IMG/VR virus record: IMGVR_UViG_3300006735_000280
Location: 1-23,014 of that record
DNA: 23,014 nucleotides
Source of the DNA: a virus
Reading direction: 5' to 3' (one strand)
A program made the translations under genes and the position numbers. A model generated the notes under the pieces. That model saw nothing but the letters and a program-made list of their open reading frames with translations, was not told the origin of the DNA and searched no databases. Below, piece after piece: positions 1 to 8,053 of this stretch; position 1 is the stretch's first letter, and the number at the start of each line of letters is the position of its first letter.

Positions 1-338
1 GGTTCATAGAACTCATCATACGGAACATAACGACCACTTATCTCATTCCAAGCGTGGTCTTTAGTTACGTGTGCACTTGTTGTTTCGATTCCAACCACGT
101 GTTTATACCATTGTCTCATTACGAACTCAGGTGCTTTTAATATGAACATACAATGTTGATGTCTGAAAGGACTGAAGTGTTTATGTTTGATTAGGAACTT
201 AGATAACTTTCTATCTTTCTCTTCAAAGGTATCACTTCTACCACCAAACGAAACCCTAGCAGCATTTACTGGTGTTAAATCATCACCAAGTGTATCTACT
301 AATTCAATATAACCTTTATCTAATACATCAATTTTCAT
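1..338 (-). CDS. thyX: ThyX, flavin-dependent thymidylate synthase (N-terminal part, cut by window edge)
   Basis: Flavin-dependent thymidylate synthase converts dUMP to dTMP using methylene-tetrahydrofolate, FAD and NADPH, supplying thymidylate for phage DNA synthesis. Only the first 112 codons are in the window; the frame is open to base 1. Recognisable ThyX features in order are an N-terminal 'LVDTLGDDLTPVNAARVSFGG' type strand-helix start (about 13-33), 'LIKHKHFSPFRH' (49-60), 'FVMRQWYKH' (72-80) and 'WNEISGRY' (97-104). The usual signature RHRx7S is stretched: the His of 'KH' (80) and the Ser of 'SGRY' (101) are 21 residues apart instead of about 9, so about 12 residues are inserted. I believe similar longer versions occur in other phage and cyanobacterial ThyX proteins, but could not check. 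The start ATG overlaps the stop of the upstream gene as ATGA, suggesting translational coupling. The family call is confident. Confidence 0.92.
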   Translation of the reverse strand, partial: MKIDVLDKGYIELVDTLGDDLTPVNAARVSFGGRSDTFEEKDRKLSKFLIKHKHFSPFRHQHCMFILKAPEFVMRQWYKHVVGIETTSAHVTKDHAWNEISGRYVPYDEFYE

Positions 339-538
339 CTTAAATACCAAAGTGCTGGTTTTACAGATTTATCAATATCAATAATACCATCTCGTTTAAG
401 TTTTTGTTGTCCCCATCTAAAATCATATCCATCTGTATCACACCGTTTAAACATCTCATCCGAAATTTTCCTTGTTGGTAATGGCCCAAACTCTTTTAAT
501 ATTTCAACAATATATTTAAATGTTTCTGATTGTTTCAT
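335..538 (-). CDS. Small winged-helix-like protein, possible DNA-binding regulator
   Basis: This encodes 67 residues. A longer start five codons upstream (553) is possible, but I prefer the ATG at 538 because GGAGAGAG lies just before it and it overlaps the preceding stop as TAATG. The protein begins with a helix (SETFKYIVEILKEFG), then a Pro-flanked turn and a second helix (TRKISDEMFKRC). A 'WGQQKLKRDGIIDID' segment and 'ALWYLR' follow. This pattern of helices, then a 'LKRDGII' recognition-helix end and a beta wing ending in Y-x-L, is typical of small winged helix-turn-helix proteins. The family call rests on pattern only; no specific homologue is recognised. It sits between the nucleotidyltransferase and thyX, coupled to both by overlaps, so it is translated with the nucleotide-metabolism cluster and could regulate it or another phage promoter. 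Confidence 0.7.
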   Translation of the reverse strand: MKQSETFKYIVEILKEFGPLPTRKISDEMFKRCDTDGYDFRWGQQKLKRDGIIDIDKSVKPALWYLR

Positions 539-912
539 TAATCTCTCTCCCATTCTCCTTCGTGGAATCCATCCGCGAAGTGTTTAGTTTCTCTTATTTT
601 GGTTGCAGATATTTCACCTATATCTTTTGGTGGTACGTGTTCAATTATATCATATCCAACACCACGTCCATAATTTACAGATTCTATATCGGGTATAATC
701 ATAACTTTAATAGTTCCTTCTTCTATAAATTCTTTTAACTGAATTTGTAAATTATCATAAACTTCTTCACAAGTAAATGGATTATTCTTATCTGGCATCA
801 TATCTCGAATACAAATTAAAACATTTTTACCCTCTTTTAGTCTTTGGTCAATTAACCATTGATGACCTTTGTGCCAAGGTTGCCACCTACCTACAAACAT
901 TGAGTATTTCAT
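538..912 (-). CDS. HxGH-motif nucleotidyltransferase (NMN/cytidylyltransferase-like)
   Basis: This 124-residue protein belongs to the HxGH nucleotidyltransferase superfamily, whose members transfer a nucleoside monophosphate from ATP or CTP to a phosphorylated substrate. 'GRWQPWHKGH' at 8-17 carries the HxGH signature, 'NPFT' is at 44-47, and 'ISATKIR' at 101-107 matches the second phosphate-binding ISxTxxR motif. The spacing and the NPFT element resemble small NadM-type NMN adenylyltransferases, but the protein is shorter than most (about 165-180 residues), so the substrate is uncertain. Alternatives are a glycerol- or sugar-phosphate cytidylyltransferase or a phosphopantetheine adenylyltransferase-like enzyme. 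Its start has GAGGAG about 8 bases upstream and overlaps the end of the APS-kinase-like gene by 26 bases, so the two are very probably co-translated. Confidence 0.82.
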   Translation of the reverse strand: MKYSMFVGRWQPWHKGHQWLIDQRLKEGKNVLICIRDMMPDKNNPFTCEEVYDNLQIQLKEFIEEGTIKVMIIPDIESVNYGRGVGYDIIEHVPPKDIGEISATKIRETKHFADGFHEGEWERD

Positions 913-1297
913 CTATACACTCCTCTATTGTGTTGTCTGTATTTATCTTTACAAAGTTTTCTGTTGGTGGTTCATAATTTTCAACATGATATTCTTTTCG
1001 TAAATTACGTTTAGAATGTAAATAAAAAACTTCTCCGATTCTCATATCACGATAAGGTGAAACCAAAGATACTAATACCAAGTATCCTTTGTTATCCATA
1101 ACCTTTGCCATATTAATGACAAACTGAATGTTCTTTCTACGTCCTTTTTCTGAATAGTCTTGATTATCCAAAATATCTCGTAAGTCATCACCATCGAGAT
1201 GTATAATTTTCTTTGAAGTGCAAAATACTCTGTTTTGAAGTTCTTTACACAATGTTGTTTTACCTGAACCTGGTTGACCTGTAAACCATAGAATCAT
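887..1297 (-). CDS. cysC: Adenylylsulfate (APS) kinase-like P-loop protein, shortened
   Basis: APS kinase phosphorylates adenylyl sulfate at the 3' position to give PAPS. This 136-residue protein has the family landmarks: P-loop 'GQPGSGKTT' at 7-15, 'HLDGDDLRDIL' at 33-43, and 'SLVSPYRDMR' at 77-86, corresponding to the ISPYR segment. It is clearly shorter than the usual 170-200 residues. The later part carrying DPKGLYKKAR..FTGID, which forms the substrate lid in cellular CysC, is replaced by a short 'LHSKRNLRKEYHVENYEPP' stretch. The kinase fold is therefore confident, but true APS specificity is not certain. It is the first gene after the baseplate block, has a weak AAAGG ribosome site and overlaps the downstream nucleotidyltransferase. 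The symbol reflects family resemblance only. Confidence 0.82.
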   Translation of the reverse strand: MILWFTGQPGSGKTTLCKELQNRVFCTSKKIIHLDGDDLRDILDNQDYSEKGRRKNIQFVINMAKVMDNKGYLVLVSLVSPYRDMRIGEVFYLHSKRNLRKEYHVENYEPPTENFVKINTDNTIEECIDEILNVCR

Positions 1298-1350
1298 TTA
1301 ATAACCTTTATTTAATAATATATATATAACTTTAATTTCAAAAACTAAAA
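1298..1350. other. AT-rich gap between baseplate block and metabolic cluster
   Basis: Fifty-three bases, almost entirely A and T with an alternating TATATATATA tract. I see no hairpin followed by a T run, so there is no evident terminator after the hub gene. On the minus strand the tract could serve as a -10-rich promoter for the cluster starting at 1297, but no good -35 or T4-type late element is visible. Confidence 0.4.
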
Positions 1351-4335
1351 TTATTTTAAGTAACGAAGAACTCTCTTCTCTTCTCCAAAACTGAATTCTT
1401 TTTTAAACCACTTTTCAAGGGTAGGGCGTTTTTTAGTTCCATATTTTTTATTAAATTGTTTTGTAATTTCTTGACGAATGTCAGCACTTAATATGATTCG
1501 TTTCTCATCTTTATCCAGAAAGCTCTTGAAGTTGTACTTTTTTGGTTCCCAATACATGGCATGTTCAAAAACCCTATAAACTTCTTTTTCTCTTGTTCCA
1601 CCTCCTGCCATGGCATTATAAAGTTTATCCACGAGTTCTGGTATTTTATCTTTTTGTTCATCGTTCCAGTCTTTGTAAACTTTTCTGTTTTCAGCTGTAT
1701 TTGCAGATTCACCCGCCTTTGTTTGAAAACCACCAGTTTCCGTTTCAATTTTATCTTGTTCCTCTACATCATCTGAAAGCTCATTAATCACCTCTACGAA
1801 TTTAAGTCCATCTATGTATTGAATTTGGTCTTTAACTTTATCAAGAATTTCATAACCAGTTTTCTCTGCAAGATCATCAGTATTAACTCTCATCATCGCT
1901 TCAATTTGAGTATTCCATCCATCAGTGCCTACTGTATGAGCTACTGACGTGACTTGAAACACTGCAAACTCTCGATATAATTCAGGTATATAATCTATAG
2001 TAAAATAATCATATAGTTTTATTCCTGCTATTCCACTCAAACTAAAAGTACAGGTAAATGGAATAGGTATATCGTTTAATCTAAAGGACTTATCTGTTTT
2101 GTTTATAAAGTAATCCATTGTTTTTGTGTACTGAGGTAACATGGTGCCGTCAGGATTATAAATAACTCCTCTTTCATTCAAACTCTTAGTGGTGTCAAAC
2201 CATTGATACTTTTCAGTCTCATCTTCATCATCAAGTGCCCCTATCACTGCTAATTGTTCATTTGTTTTTTGAGTCGCTCTCTGAGTGATTGGTGCAGTTT
2301 TTACTTTTAAATCTCCTGTTTTATCTCTGAAGGCCACTTGACCATTCATGTATGGTGTAGTTACATCACCTAATAATTCATCTCGTTGTAGTTTTAGTGC
2401 ATCTATTTCTGCGTTTTGTACCTTTTTACTCACATAATTATAACTTTGAAGTGCTGCAAATACTTGCATTTGTTGTGAATCCATATCCTTTTGGATATCT
2501 CCATACACACCACTTCTTACCTCTGCACTATTTTGACCAGTAAGGGCTGCCTGAGTCATCATTTCAGCAGATATACTTGTAGAAAAAGTTAGTTCTTTTA
2601 ATAATGAGTCTTTACTATAAACACTAAATTCAAACGACTTATCTGAATTACTTCGTGTGGATTTGTTCCTTGTATCAGGAAAAGTTAAAACTTCTTTGAC
2701 TCGTTTTCTCGTTACTTTTCTATCAAAAACTCCAACTAATGTGGTGTCGTTTGTACCTTGTAATACATCAAAATCCCAAAACCCACCATACTGAGCACTT
2801 ACGTATGCCCAAAAAGCTTTAATAGAAGAACCAATGTCCGAAGTACCTGTAAAATATTTTTGAAGAATGTCAGCACTGAAAACAATATTTCGAATGATAC
2901 CCCTTTCATTCTGAAAAATATCTGGTTCAAACTTGTTGAACCTTCTGTTAATTGAGGAGTATACCTCTATTACTTCTTCATATTTATCAAGTCCTCTTTT
3001 ACCTGTCTCTTTTGTTTTTTCATAAACATTTTTATCAAACTCAATTGTTTTACCAGGAAAAATTATATCAAAGGATTTAGTGAATAAGTTTATATCACTT
3101 TTACATAGGTTTGGTTCATATCCATCAAAATCAAGACTTTTAAAAGAACTATTAAATCTTGCAATCCATTTGTCATCTACACCAGTTTTTTCATTTTTTC
3201 CTGATTTTGGTAAGATTAAACCAAAGTGGGTATTCAAGATATTATCTTCAAACCAACCCCAAGTACACCAACCTTTACTCCCTCTAATATGAATTTGTCC
3301 ATCGGTATTTAAATATGATTTACTTTTATCATTACTCTCTTCTTCAGATTCACTTTTATATGGTGGAAACCAATCAAAGTTTTTGATAATTTTTTCTATT
3401 GTTGTAGCACTCGGAACTCTCATAATATGACCATTGAAATCACTCATTATTTTTTCAAAAGAAGTTTTTTGTGCCTCTTTAATTGCTTCTTTTAATTTTT
3501 CTTTTTCTTTATCTACAAGGACTCTATTACTCTCTACGTTTTGTATAGCTTTATTCACACCAGCCTGTATTCTTTTTTGTTCTTTTGTTTGATAATCAAA
3601 AACTAAACTTGGTGTTTCAATATCATCATTTCTTCCGATTGGTGATTTAAATAATTGTTGTCCCATTGAGACTATTTCGGTTGAACACTCGTATCTACCA
3701 GCTTCAGAGAGATTGAAATTAAAATTCTTAATCGTACCACAAGTAACAAAGTAATCACCACCATATTCCACTATCTTTTTTTGATTTGCCTTGAAAAAGT
3801 CAAGCATCTCTTCTGAAGTTTCAGCAGTGGAAATCTCTTGTGGTTTTTCAGCAGACCAACCAAACTCGACCATTACCATTCTACCAATAGTTAAAAATGC
3901 ATTTTGATATATTTCAAATTCATTTATATCACCTAAAGTCCAAGTGATTGTGGTTGATAATGTGGTTTGATTTAAATAACTGGATTCTATTGAGGTGATT
4001 CCATTGTGAGGACGAAAGAGTTTATCGGAATCGTTCTTTCTAATAGATAAAGCTGGTTCAAACTCATTACCTTTAACATAAGAACTTAATTCAAATAACT
4101 CGGTGGATTTTACATCAATTATATCTCCATTTGAATCACGTTCAAGATTAGGAACTGCGGAAATGGCCTTTGCCCAACAGGTATTACTAAGAATGTTTTC
4201 TTGTTGTGTAAGGTTTGAGTAATCCGATACGGAATCAGTTGCAGATCCTAAATATACACCACCTTGTCTATTGAGAGCATCAATTCTTTGGAATAAAGTT
4301 CTTTGTATATTTGGATGTATAAAGTCACCAAACAT
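1351..4335 (-). CDS. Large baseplate hub-like tail protein (994 aa) with annexin-like C-terminus
   Basis: This 994-residue structural protein is encoded next to the LysM-like wedge gene, in the position where T4-like phages carry baseplate hub/wedge genes. The N-terminus (1-20, 'FGDFIHPNIQRTLFQRID') and the segment around 135-160 ('EFEIYQNAFLTIGRMVMVEF') look like tail proteins that form beta-barrel rings. Residues about 255-300 are strongly charged and predicted coiled coil. Near residues 770-830, 'IAGIKLYDYFTIDYIPEL' followed by 'FQVTSVAHTVGTDGWNTQI' resembles the C-terminal part of gp27/late-control-D type hub proteins. The last 100 residues hold 'LYNAMAGGGTREKEVYRVF' (905-923), which resembles an annexin-type G-x-GT-[DR]E loop. 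The start at 4335 is preceded by AGAGAG inside the end of the upstream gene. Hub is the best guess; a large wedge protein is the alternative. Confidence 0.62.
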   Translation of the reverse strand: MFGDFIHPNIQRTLFQRIDALNRQGGVYLGSATDSVSDYSNLTQQENILSNTCWAKAISAVPNLERDSNGDIIDVKSTELFELSSYVKGNEFEPALSIRKNDSDKLFRPHNGITSIESSYLNQTTLSTTITWTLGDINEFEIYQNAFLTIGRMVMVEFGWSAEKPQEISTAETSEEMLDFFKANQKKIVEYGGDYFVTCGTIKNFNFNLSEAGRYECSTEIVSMGQQLFKSPIGRNDDIETPSLVFDYQTKEQKRIQAGVNKAIQNVESNRVLVDKEKEKLKEAIKEAQKTSFEKIMSDFNGHIMRVPSATTIEKIIKNFDWFPPYKSESEEESNDKSKSYLNTDGQIHIRGSKGWCTWGWFEDNILNTHFGLILPKSGKNEKTGVDDKWIARFNSSFKSLDFDGYEPNLCKSDINLFTKSFDIIFPGKTIEFDKNVYEKTKETGKRGLDKYEEVIEVYSSINRRFNKFEPDIFQNERGIIRNIVFSADILQKYFTGTSDIGSSIKAFWAYVSAQYGGFWDFDVLQGTNDTTLVGVFDRKVTRKRVKEVLTFPDTRNKSTRSNSDKSFEFSVYSKDSLLKELTFSTSISAEMMTQAALTGQNSAEVRSGVYGDIQKDMDSQQMQVFAALQSYNYVSKKVQNAEIDALKLQRDELLGDVTTPYMNGQVAFRDKTGDLKVKTAPITQRATQKTNEQLAVIGALDDEDETEKYQWFDTTKSLNERGVIYNPDGTMLPQYTKTMDYFINKTDKSFRLNDIPIPFTCTFSLSGIAGIKLYDYFTIDYIPELYREFAVFQVTSVAHTVGTDGWNTQIEAMMRVNTDDLAEKTGYEILDKVKDQIQYIDGLKFVEVINELSDDVEEQDKIETETGGFQTKAGESANTAENRKVYKDWNDEQKDKIPELVDKLYNAMAGGGTREKEVYRVFEHAMYWEPKKYNFKSFLDKDEKRIILSADIRQEITKQFNKKYGTKKRPTLEKWFKKEFSFGEEKRVLRYLK

Positions 4336-4336
4336 T

Positions 4337-4645
4337 TTACTCTCTACTTGAATTTAAATTATTTAATTCTCTGATTGAATCTGAGATATCGGTTGGAATT
4401 GTTATTCTTCGACCAATCTTAGGTCTTAAATCACCATTGAATTCCCCATTGGCTCTTGCAATAACCCACCAAAAAGTTGTATCGTTATAAAACCTATTAG
4501 CCAGAGAACCATAACTATCTCCATACTTAACAACATAAGATATATCACTATCTTTTGGTGATATTTTTGCATACTCAATTGAAGATAATTTTCTATTACC
4601 ATTTTCTTTATCAAGTTTTATTCTTTGGTGTCTGTATCTGTTCAT
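4337..4645 (-). CDS. LysM-like baseplate wedge protein (T4 gp53-like)
   Basis: This 102-residue protein has a clear LysM-type domain in its second half: 'YVVKYGDSYGSLANRFYND' (about 38-56), 'FWWVIARANGEFN' (58-70) and 'PKIGRRITIP' (74-83). T4 gp53, a baseplate wedge component, carries a LysM-like domain, and small LysM proteins are standard in contractile-tail baseplates, where they link wedge or hub parts rather than degrade peptidoglycan. Its ATG overlaps the stop of the 465-aa gene as TAATG, and only one base separates its stop from the hub start, so the three genes are tightly coupled. The LysM fold is confident; the gp53 assignment is by size and context. Confidence 0.8.
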   Translation of the reverse strand: MNRYRHQRIKLDKENGNRKLSSIEYAKISPKDSDISYVVKYGDSYGSLANRFYNDTTFWWVIARANGEFNGDLRPKIGRRITIPTDISDSIRELNNLNSSRE

Positions 4646-6042
4646 TATTCACTCTTCTCTATACTATTTTGATTTACTTTAGCATTCATTTGTGCATGAA
4701 ATGGATATTTTTTCTTATATGCAGTTGAAGATGTTTTTTTAGTTTGGTCTAAATATGGACTTATTCCACTCTTAACATCATGTAGTTCTGGTAAAAAAGG
4801 AACATCATAATGTTTACCAAGAGTTTGTGGTGAGTATTTACCAATGTGGGTAAATTCAGTAGTTACTGCAAAATGCATTGGTATTTGGAATCCATCGTCA
4901 GTTTCCCAATTACTTGAATCATCCACCGTTATTGCAATACTACTAAAATAACCTGGTGTATCATTAAACATATCACCTACTGTTATACTTACATAAGGTG
5001 CTACAGGACGAGTAGACTCATCACCTTGAAACAACTTTTTAAATGATGGATAACCAAGTCCTACTAAATAATTCATTTTTTCTTGTATGATTGGTATTTC
5101 TTGTTTAGTGAATGCTGCCACTTTAAAATCCAATGATACAGTTCTATCCGTACCCGTATAAATGTGAACAGCATCAGGTCTACCAATGTATCGTTCAGTA
5201 TTAAACTGAGGGCTAACAGTATCAGTTATATTCTCTAAATGTGCTGGAAATATTAACCACTTACCATTTACTAAATCTCTGATTCTAAATTTAATAAAAT
5301 CCTTTGGAAGTTTTTTCGTTCCCGTTCGAGTACTATGACCACCATAAGGAACTTGTAATGCATTATGTACAGTAACATCGTACAGATTACCACCATTAAA
5401 GGTTCTTATTGGGCCACTACTAAACCCATAATCTTTTGCCTTTTCACCCCCACCATCCAGATTTTTAAATAAGTTTGTAATAGACTTCCCCAATCCACTT
5501 GCCTCAGGTGTTACATCAGTATTTTTAGTAACCTCTGACTCTGGATTATATTTAGGTGGATTTACTAAATCCGTTAAAGCAGTACGTAAACTCCTTGCGT
5601 GTCGTGGTGCGTGAAAATAAGGTGGAAGTGATGTAAAAAATCCCAATGGATTGTATATTCGAGTTTCTTTTCTTGCATTAAATCGTTGTAATATTGCTTG
5701 TTTAATGTTAAAAATAATCCCTTTTGGTGTAATAGTCCATTTTGCCCATCTCTCTAAATCTTCAGCAGTTTTAATAACCTGTAAGGCAACGTTTCCGAAT
5801 CCATCATTAAATCTATGTGCCGATAGATAAATATCACTTGGTTGTTTTACATCATTACTTCCTCTATCTGCGTTTGCCAACTTTGAAAAGTTAGAGGAAA
5901 CAACCGTTGTGGTTACTTCAGTAGTACGAGCTGGTGGAGTGGGCAAATTCTTAACGTTACTCGGTTCTCTACGAGATGTTTCAATTTTTGTATAATCGAA
6001 ACTTGATAAGTCTTTTGATTTTAATCTATCTAATAATGACAT
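4645..6042 (-). CDS. Baseplate / tail-tube-initiator-like structural protein (465 aa)
   Basis: This gene lies directly downstream of the tape measure, where T4 has genes 48 and 54 that cap the baseplate and start the tube. The N-terminal 100 residues are polar and probably unstructured (Pro/Thr-rich 'LPTPPARTTEVTTT'). A helical stretch follows at 88-120 ('ALQVIKTAEDLERWAKW', 'GIIFNIKQAI'), then 'ETRIYNPLGFF' (126-136). The C-terminal part (about 248-400) is beta-rich, with 'FIKFRIRDLVNG', 'PAHLENITDTVSPQF', 'VHIYTGTDRTVSLDFKVAAF' and 'FQIPMHFAVTTEFTHIGKYS', similar in character to tube-like folds of baseplate proteins. I do not recognise a precise orthologue, so the gp48/gp54-like role is inferred from position and fold pattern. 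The ribosome site is weak (CGGATAATTAATT before ATG). Confidence 0.6.
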   Translation of the reverse strand: MSLLDRLKSKDLSSFDYTKIETSRREPSNVKNLPTPPARTTEVTTTVVSSNFSKLANADRGSNDVKQPSDIYLSAHRFNDGFGNVALQVIKTAEDLERWAKWTITPKGIIFNIKQAILQRFNARKETRIYNPLGFFTSLPPYFHAPRHARSLRTALTDLVNPPKYNPESEVTKNTDVTPEASGLGKSITNLFKNLDGGGEKAKDYGFSSGPIRTFNGGNLYDVTVHNALQVPYGGHSTRTGTKKLPKDFIKFRIRDLVNGKWLIFPAHLENITDTVSPQFNTERYIGRPDAVHIYTGTDRTVSLDFKVAAFTKQEIPIIQEKMNYLVGLGYPSFKKLFQGDESTRPVAPYVSITVGDMFNDTPGYFSSIAITVDDSSNWETDDGFQIPMHFAVTTEFTHIGKYSPQTLGKHYDVPFLPELHDVKSGISPYLDQTKKTSSTAYKKKYPFHAQMNAKVNQNSIEKSE

Positions 6043-6063
6043 AATTAATTATCCGTTAATTCT

Positions 6064-7749
6064 TTACTGTGAGTTCAACATTCGTCCCAACATAACCATT
6101 ACTGGATTGTTGGTCGCTGCTCCAACTGCCGTTACTGCAGGTGCAACATCACCACCAACCTTCTTTAAATTATCCCCTAAGGCCCTTGTTAATTCCTTTG
6201 TTGCCTTTGTTAATTCTTCTGTTGCACTTATTGATTGTTGTTGTAGTTTAGTTTCTTTTTCTTCTGTGCTTATTTCTAAAGGTTTTCCTGCAACCAACCT
6301 ACTTAATTCACCCACTTCAACTCCAATTGCAGATGCTAATTTTTTCCTTTGTATTGCATTTAATCGAGTGAATTCTTCTGCACTTCCCAATTGTTGAATT
6401 ATATCGTTTGTGGCCCCCACGATATCATTATCTATGGCTAACATTCTAGCCCTATCAAAGTTTATATTCCTACCAATCATCATCGAGGCTTCCATAGCAG
6501 AAGTTATAGAGGTTTCAAAGTCTAATAATGAGTCTGTAATTTTTAAAGTTGTTGCCAACTCTACACCCATTTTTGCTGCTTGAACTGCTGCCATAGCAAT
6601 ATTTTTCATACTTGAGTCGGTGTAGGCTGCAAACTCTTCTGCACTTGTTGCCATATCTTGAAGTACTACACCACTATCTACAAGATTATCTCCAGCCAAC
6701 TCAGTAACTGCATTAACTAATTCCAAACCACCCGTGAAATCAGTATTACCCATATCGGAAAATAACCTAGCCATATTTGCTATGTTTTCTTCTGTTGCAC
6801 CTGATTTGATTGCTAATGTTGTTAAGGCCTTTACGTTTTCTTTATTTACATCACGAGTACCTCTCGTGGCAGTGAAAATTGCCTTTGCACTTTCTCTAAT
6901 ATCACCACCAAGAGCTGCAGCCTGTAGTTGAAATCCTGGCATAGTTTCAGTAACAGCTGCAAGTTTTATAGAAGTTCCAAGACCTGCATTTAATTCTTCA
7001 GAAAAATTTTGTGCTGCCTTAAATCCCTTAACGAAAAAACCAACTACAGCTATTAGTGCTCCTAATATGGCCATAAGTGGATTGGCTTTAATTGCAAGTG
7101 CAAACTTCTTAGCTTGTTTTCCCATATCTTTGAATGCAGTAACACTTGAACCCAACGTCCCCAATGCCATATCAAGAAGTTTATTACGTCTTTTAACTTT
7201 ATCGGCAGCCTCTCCAACTATTTCACTTTCTTGTTGTAGTAAACCTAACCTTTTTTTAATAACTTTTAATTCTTTAGGAGCAAGTTTCCCAGCTTCTTTA
7301 AGAAGTTCTGAAATTTCTTCTTGAACCTTTTTAGAATCATAATCCACAATATTTTTAGCTGATGTACTGTTAAGAACGTGTTCCTCTGTTTCTGAGATTT
7401 TTGATAATAAGGATGAATAATCACTACTGAAATCTTTGGTTTTTCTAATGGAGTGAGATATGGCTCGATTTGCAGTTTGACTTTCTCTTAGATTTTTAAT
7501 CTGTTGTACAAGACTATTTGTTGTATCACTTAGTAAACTATTGTGAGTTCTACGTGTTCTGGTCACGTCCTCTTGTATTTTACGTTTTTTTTCTTCGTGT
7601 TTTAAAATCTCTGCGTTATTGTTAAGGATTTTTCTCTGGTCTGTTATGAATTGTTGTTTTGCACCAGCACCCTTACCTAACTCGGCATTAATTCTGACTT
7701 CGAGGTCTAATTGGTCTTGTTTTAGTTTATTAAATTGAGCTTGATCCAT
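6064..7749 (-). CDS. Tail tape measure protein (T4 gp29 position)
   Basis: This 561-residue protein is mostly helical. Residues 1-200 are heptad-rich coiled coil with many Lys, Glu and Gln. A hydrophobic segment 'PLMAILGALIAVVGFFV' lies at 224-240, followed by a long Ala-rich helical domain (about 245-490) with 'SSMKNIAMAAVQAAKMGVE' and 'LNAIQRKKLASAIGVEVGEL', a pattern I associate with phage tape measure proteins. If fully helical along the tail lumen it would span about 84 nm (0.15 nm per residue), close to a T4-type tail; gp29 of T4 has 590 residues. The order tube, chaperone-like gene, then this gene supports the call. The ATG at 7749 lacks a good ribosome site at normal spacing (AAGGA lies 13 bases upstream), but an in-frame stop upstream makes it the first available start. 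Confidence 0.85.
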   Translation of the reverse strand: MDQAQFNKLKQDQLDLEVRINAELGKGAGAKQQFITDQRKILNNNAEILKHEEKKRKIQEDVTRTRRTHNSLLSDTTNSLVQQIKNLRESQTANRAISHSIRKTKDFSSDYSSLLSKISETEEHVLNSTSAKNIVDYDSKKVQEEISELLKEAGKLAPKELKVIKKRLGLLQQESEIVGEAADKVKRRNKLLDMALGTLGSSVTAFKDMGKQAKKFALAIKANPLMAILGALIAVVGFFVKGFKAAQNFSEELNAGLGTSIKLAAVTETMPGFQLQAAALGGDIRESAKAIFTATRGTRDVNKENVKALTTLAIKSGATEENIANMARLFSDMGNTDFTGGLELVNAVTELAGDNLVDSGVVLQDMATSAEEFAAYTDSSMKNIAMAAVQAAKMGVELATTLKITDSLLDFETSITSAMEASMMIGRNINFDRARMLAIDNDIVGATNDIIQQLGSAEEFTRLNAIQRKKLASAIGVEVGELSRLVAGKPLEISTEEKETKLQQQSISATEELTKATKELTRALGDNLKKVGGDVAPAVTAVGAATNNPVMVMLGRMLNSQ

Positions 7750-7800
7750 ATGGGGCTAGCCATCCTTAAATAATATGTTATATTGAAAGAGATTAAGTTA

Positions 7801-7989
7801 TTATTTTGGTATTCTACTGAGTGCGTCTTCTAAACTACCTAATGATTTAACAAATTTTTCTAACTCCCGTTTAGTTTTAGGATCAGATAAGACTTTTCGT
7901 GCGTTTTTTTGTTTCATCTTGTTGATTTTCTTTTCAACATTTTTATAAAACCTATCAAGAACGCCTTCGGCTAAGTCAAGTTTTGCCAT
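7801..7989 (-). CDS. Small basic helical protein of unknown function (62 aa)
   Basis: A 62-residue Lys-rich protein with a helical pattern: 'EGVLDRFYKNVEKKINKM' followed by 'KRELEKFVKSLGSLEDALSR'. It has a good ribosome site (GGAG, 7 bases before ATG). It lies directly before the tape measure gene and after the SGNH-like gene, so an assembly role with the tape measure is possible, but no family is recognised. Being encoded inside the tail cassette with no frame problem and a strong start makes it very likely a real gene. Confidence 0.8.
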   Translation of the reverse strand: MAKLDLAEGVLDRFYKNVEKKINKMKQKNARKVLSDPKTKRELEKFVKSLGSLEDALSRIPK

Positions 7990-8053
7990 TGTTAATCTCC
8001 ATTTATATCGATTGATTTATCTCAGTAATAAATATAAGAATTGAGGTTTTTTA
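7990..8053. other. Short AT-rich intergenic gap upstream of the 62-aa gene
   Basis: Sixty-four bases. On the minus strand it contains TTATATTTATTACTGAG and, closer to the start, GATATAAATGGAG. The latter resembles TATAAAT but overlaps the region just before the ribosome site, too close to be a useful late promoter. I see no hairpin. Confidence 0.3.

Noticed and set aside
520-977. Two plus-strand frames (66 and 72 codons) opposite the nucleotidyltransferase region
   Set aside because: The minus-strand genes here have clear HxGH and P-loop motifs; the plus-strand frames are low-complexity Phe/Tyr/Ile-rich shadows without ribosome sites.
1488-1748. An 86-codon alternative minus-strand frame inside the hub-like gene
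   Set aside because: It overlaps a clear structural protein in another frame, has no recognisable motif, and its Lys/Phe/Ile richness is what AT-rich DNA gives by chance.
7747-7760. CATATG and GCTAGC (NdeI and NheI sites) next to the tape measure start, as possible cloning-vector sequence
   Set aside because: The order and flanks do not match the usual vector tag sequence, the surrounding DNA is ordinary phage sequence, and the two 6-base sites can occur together by chance.
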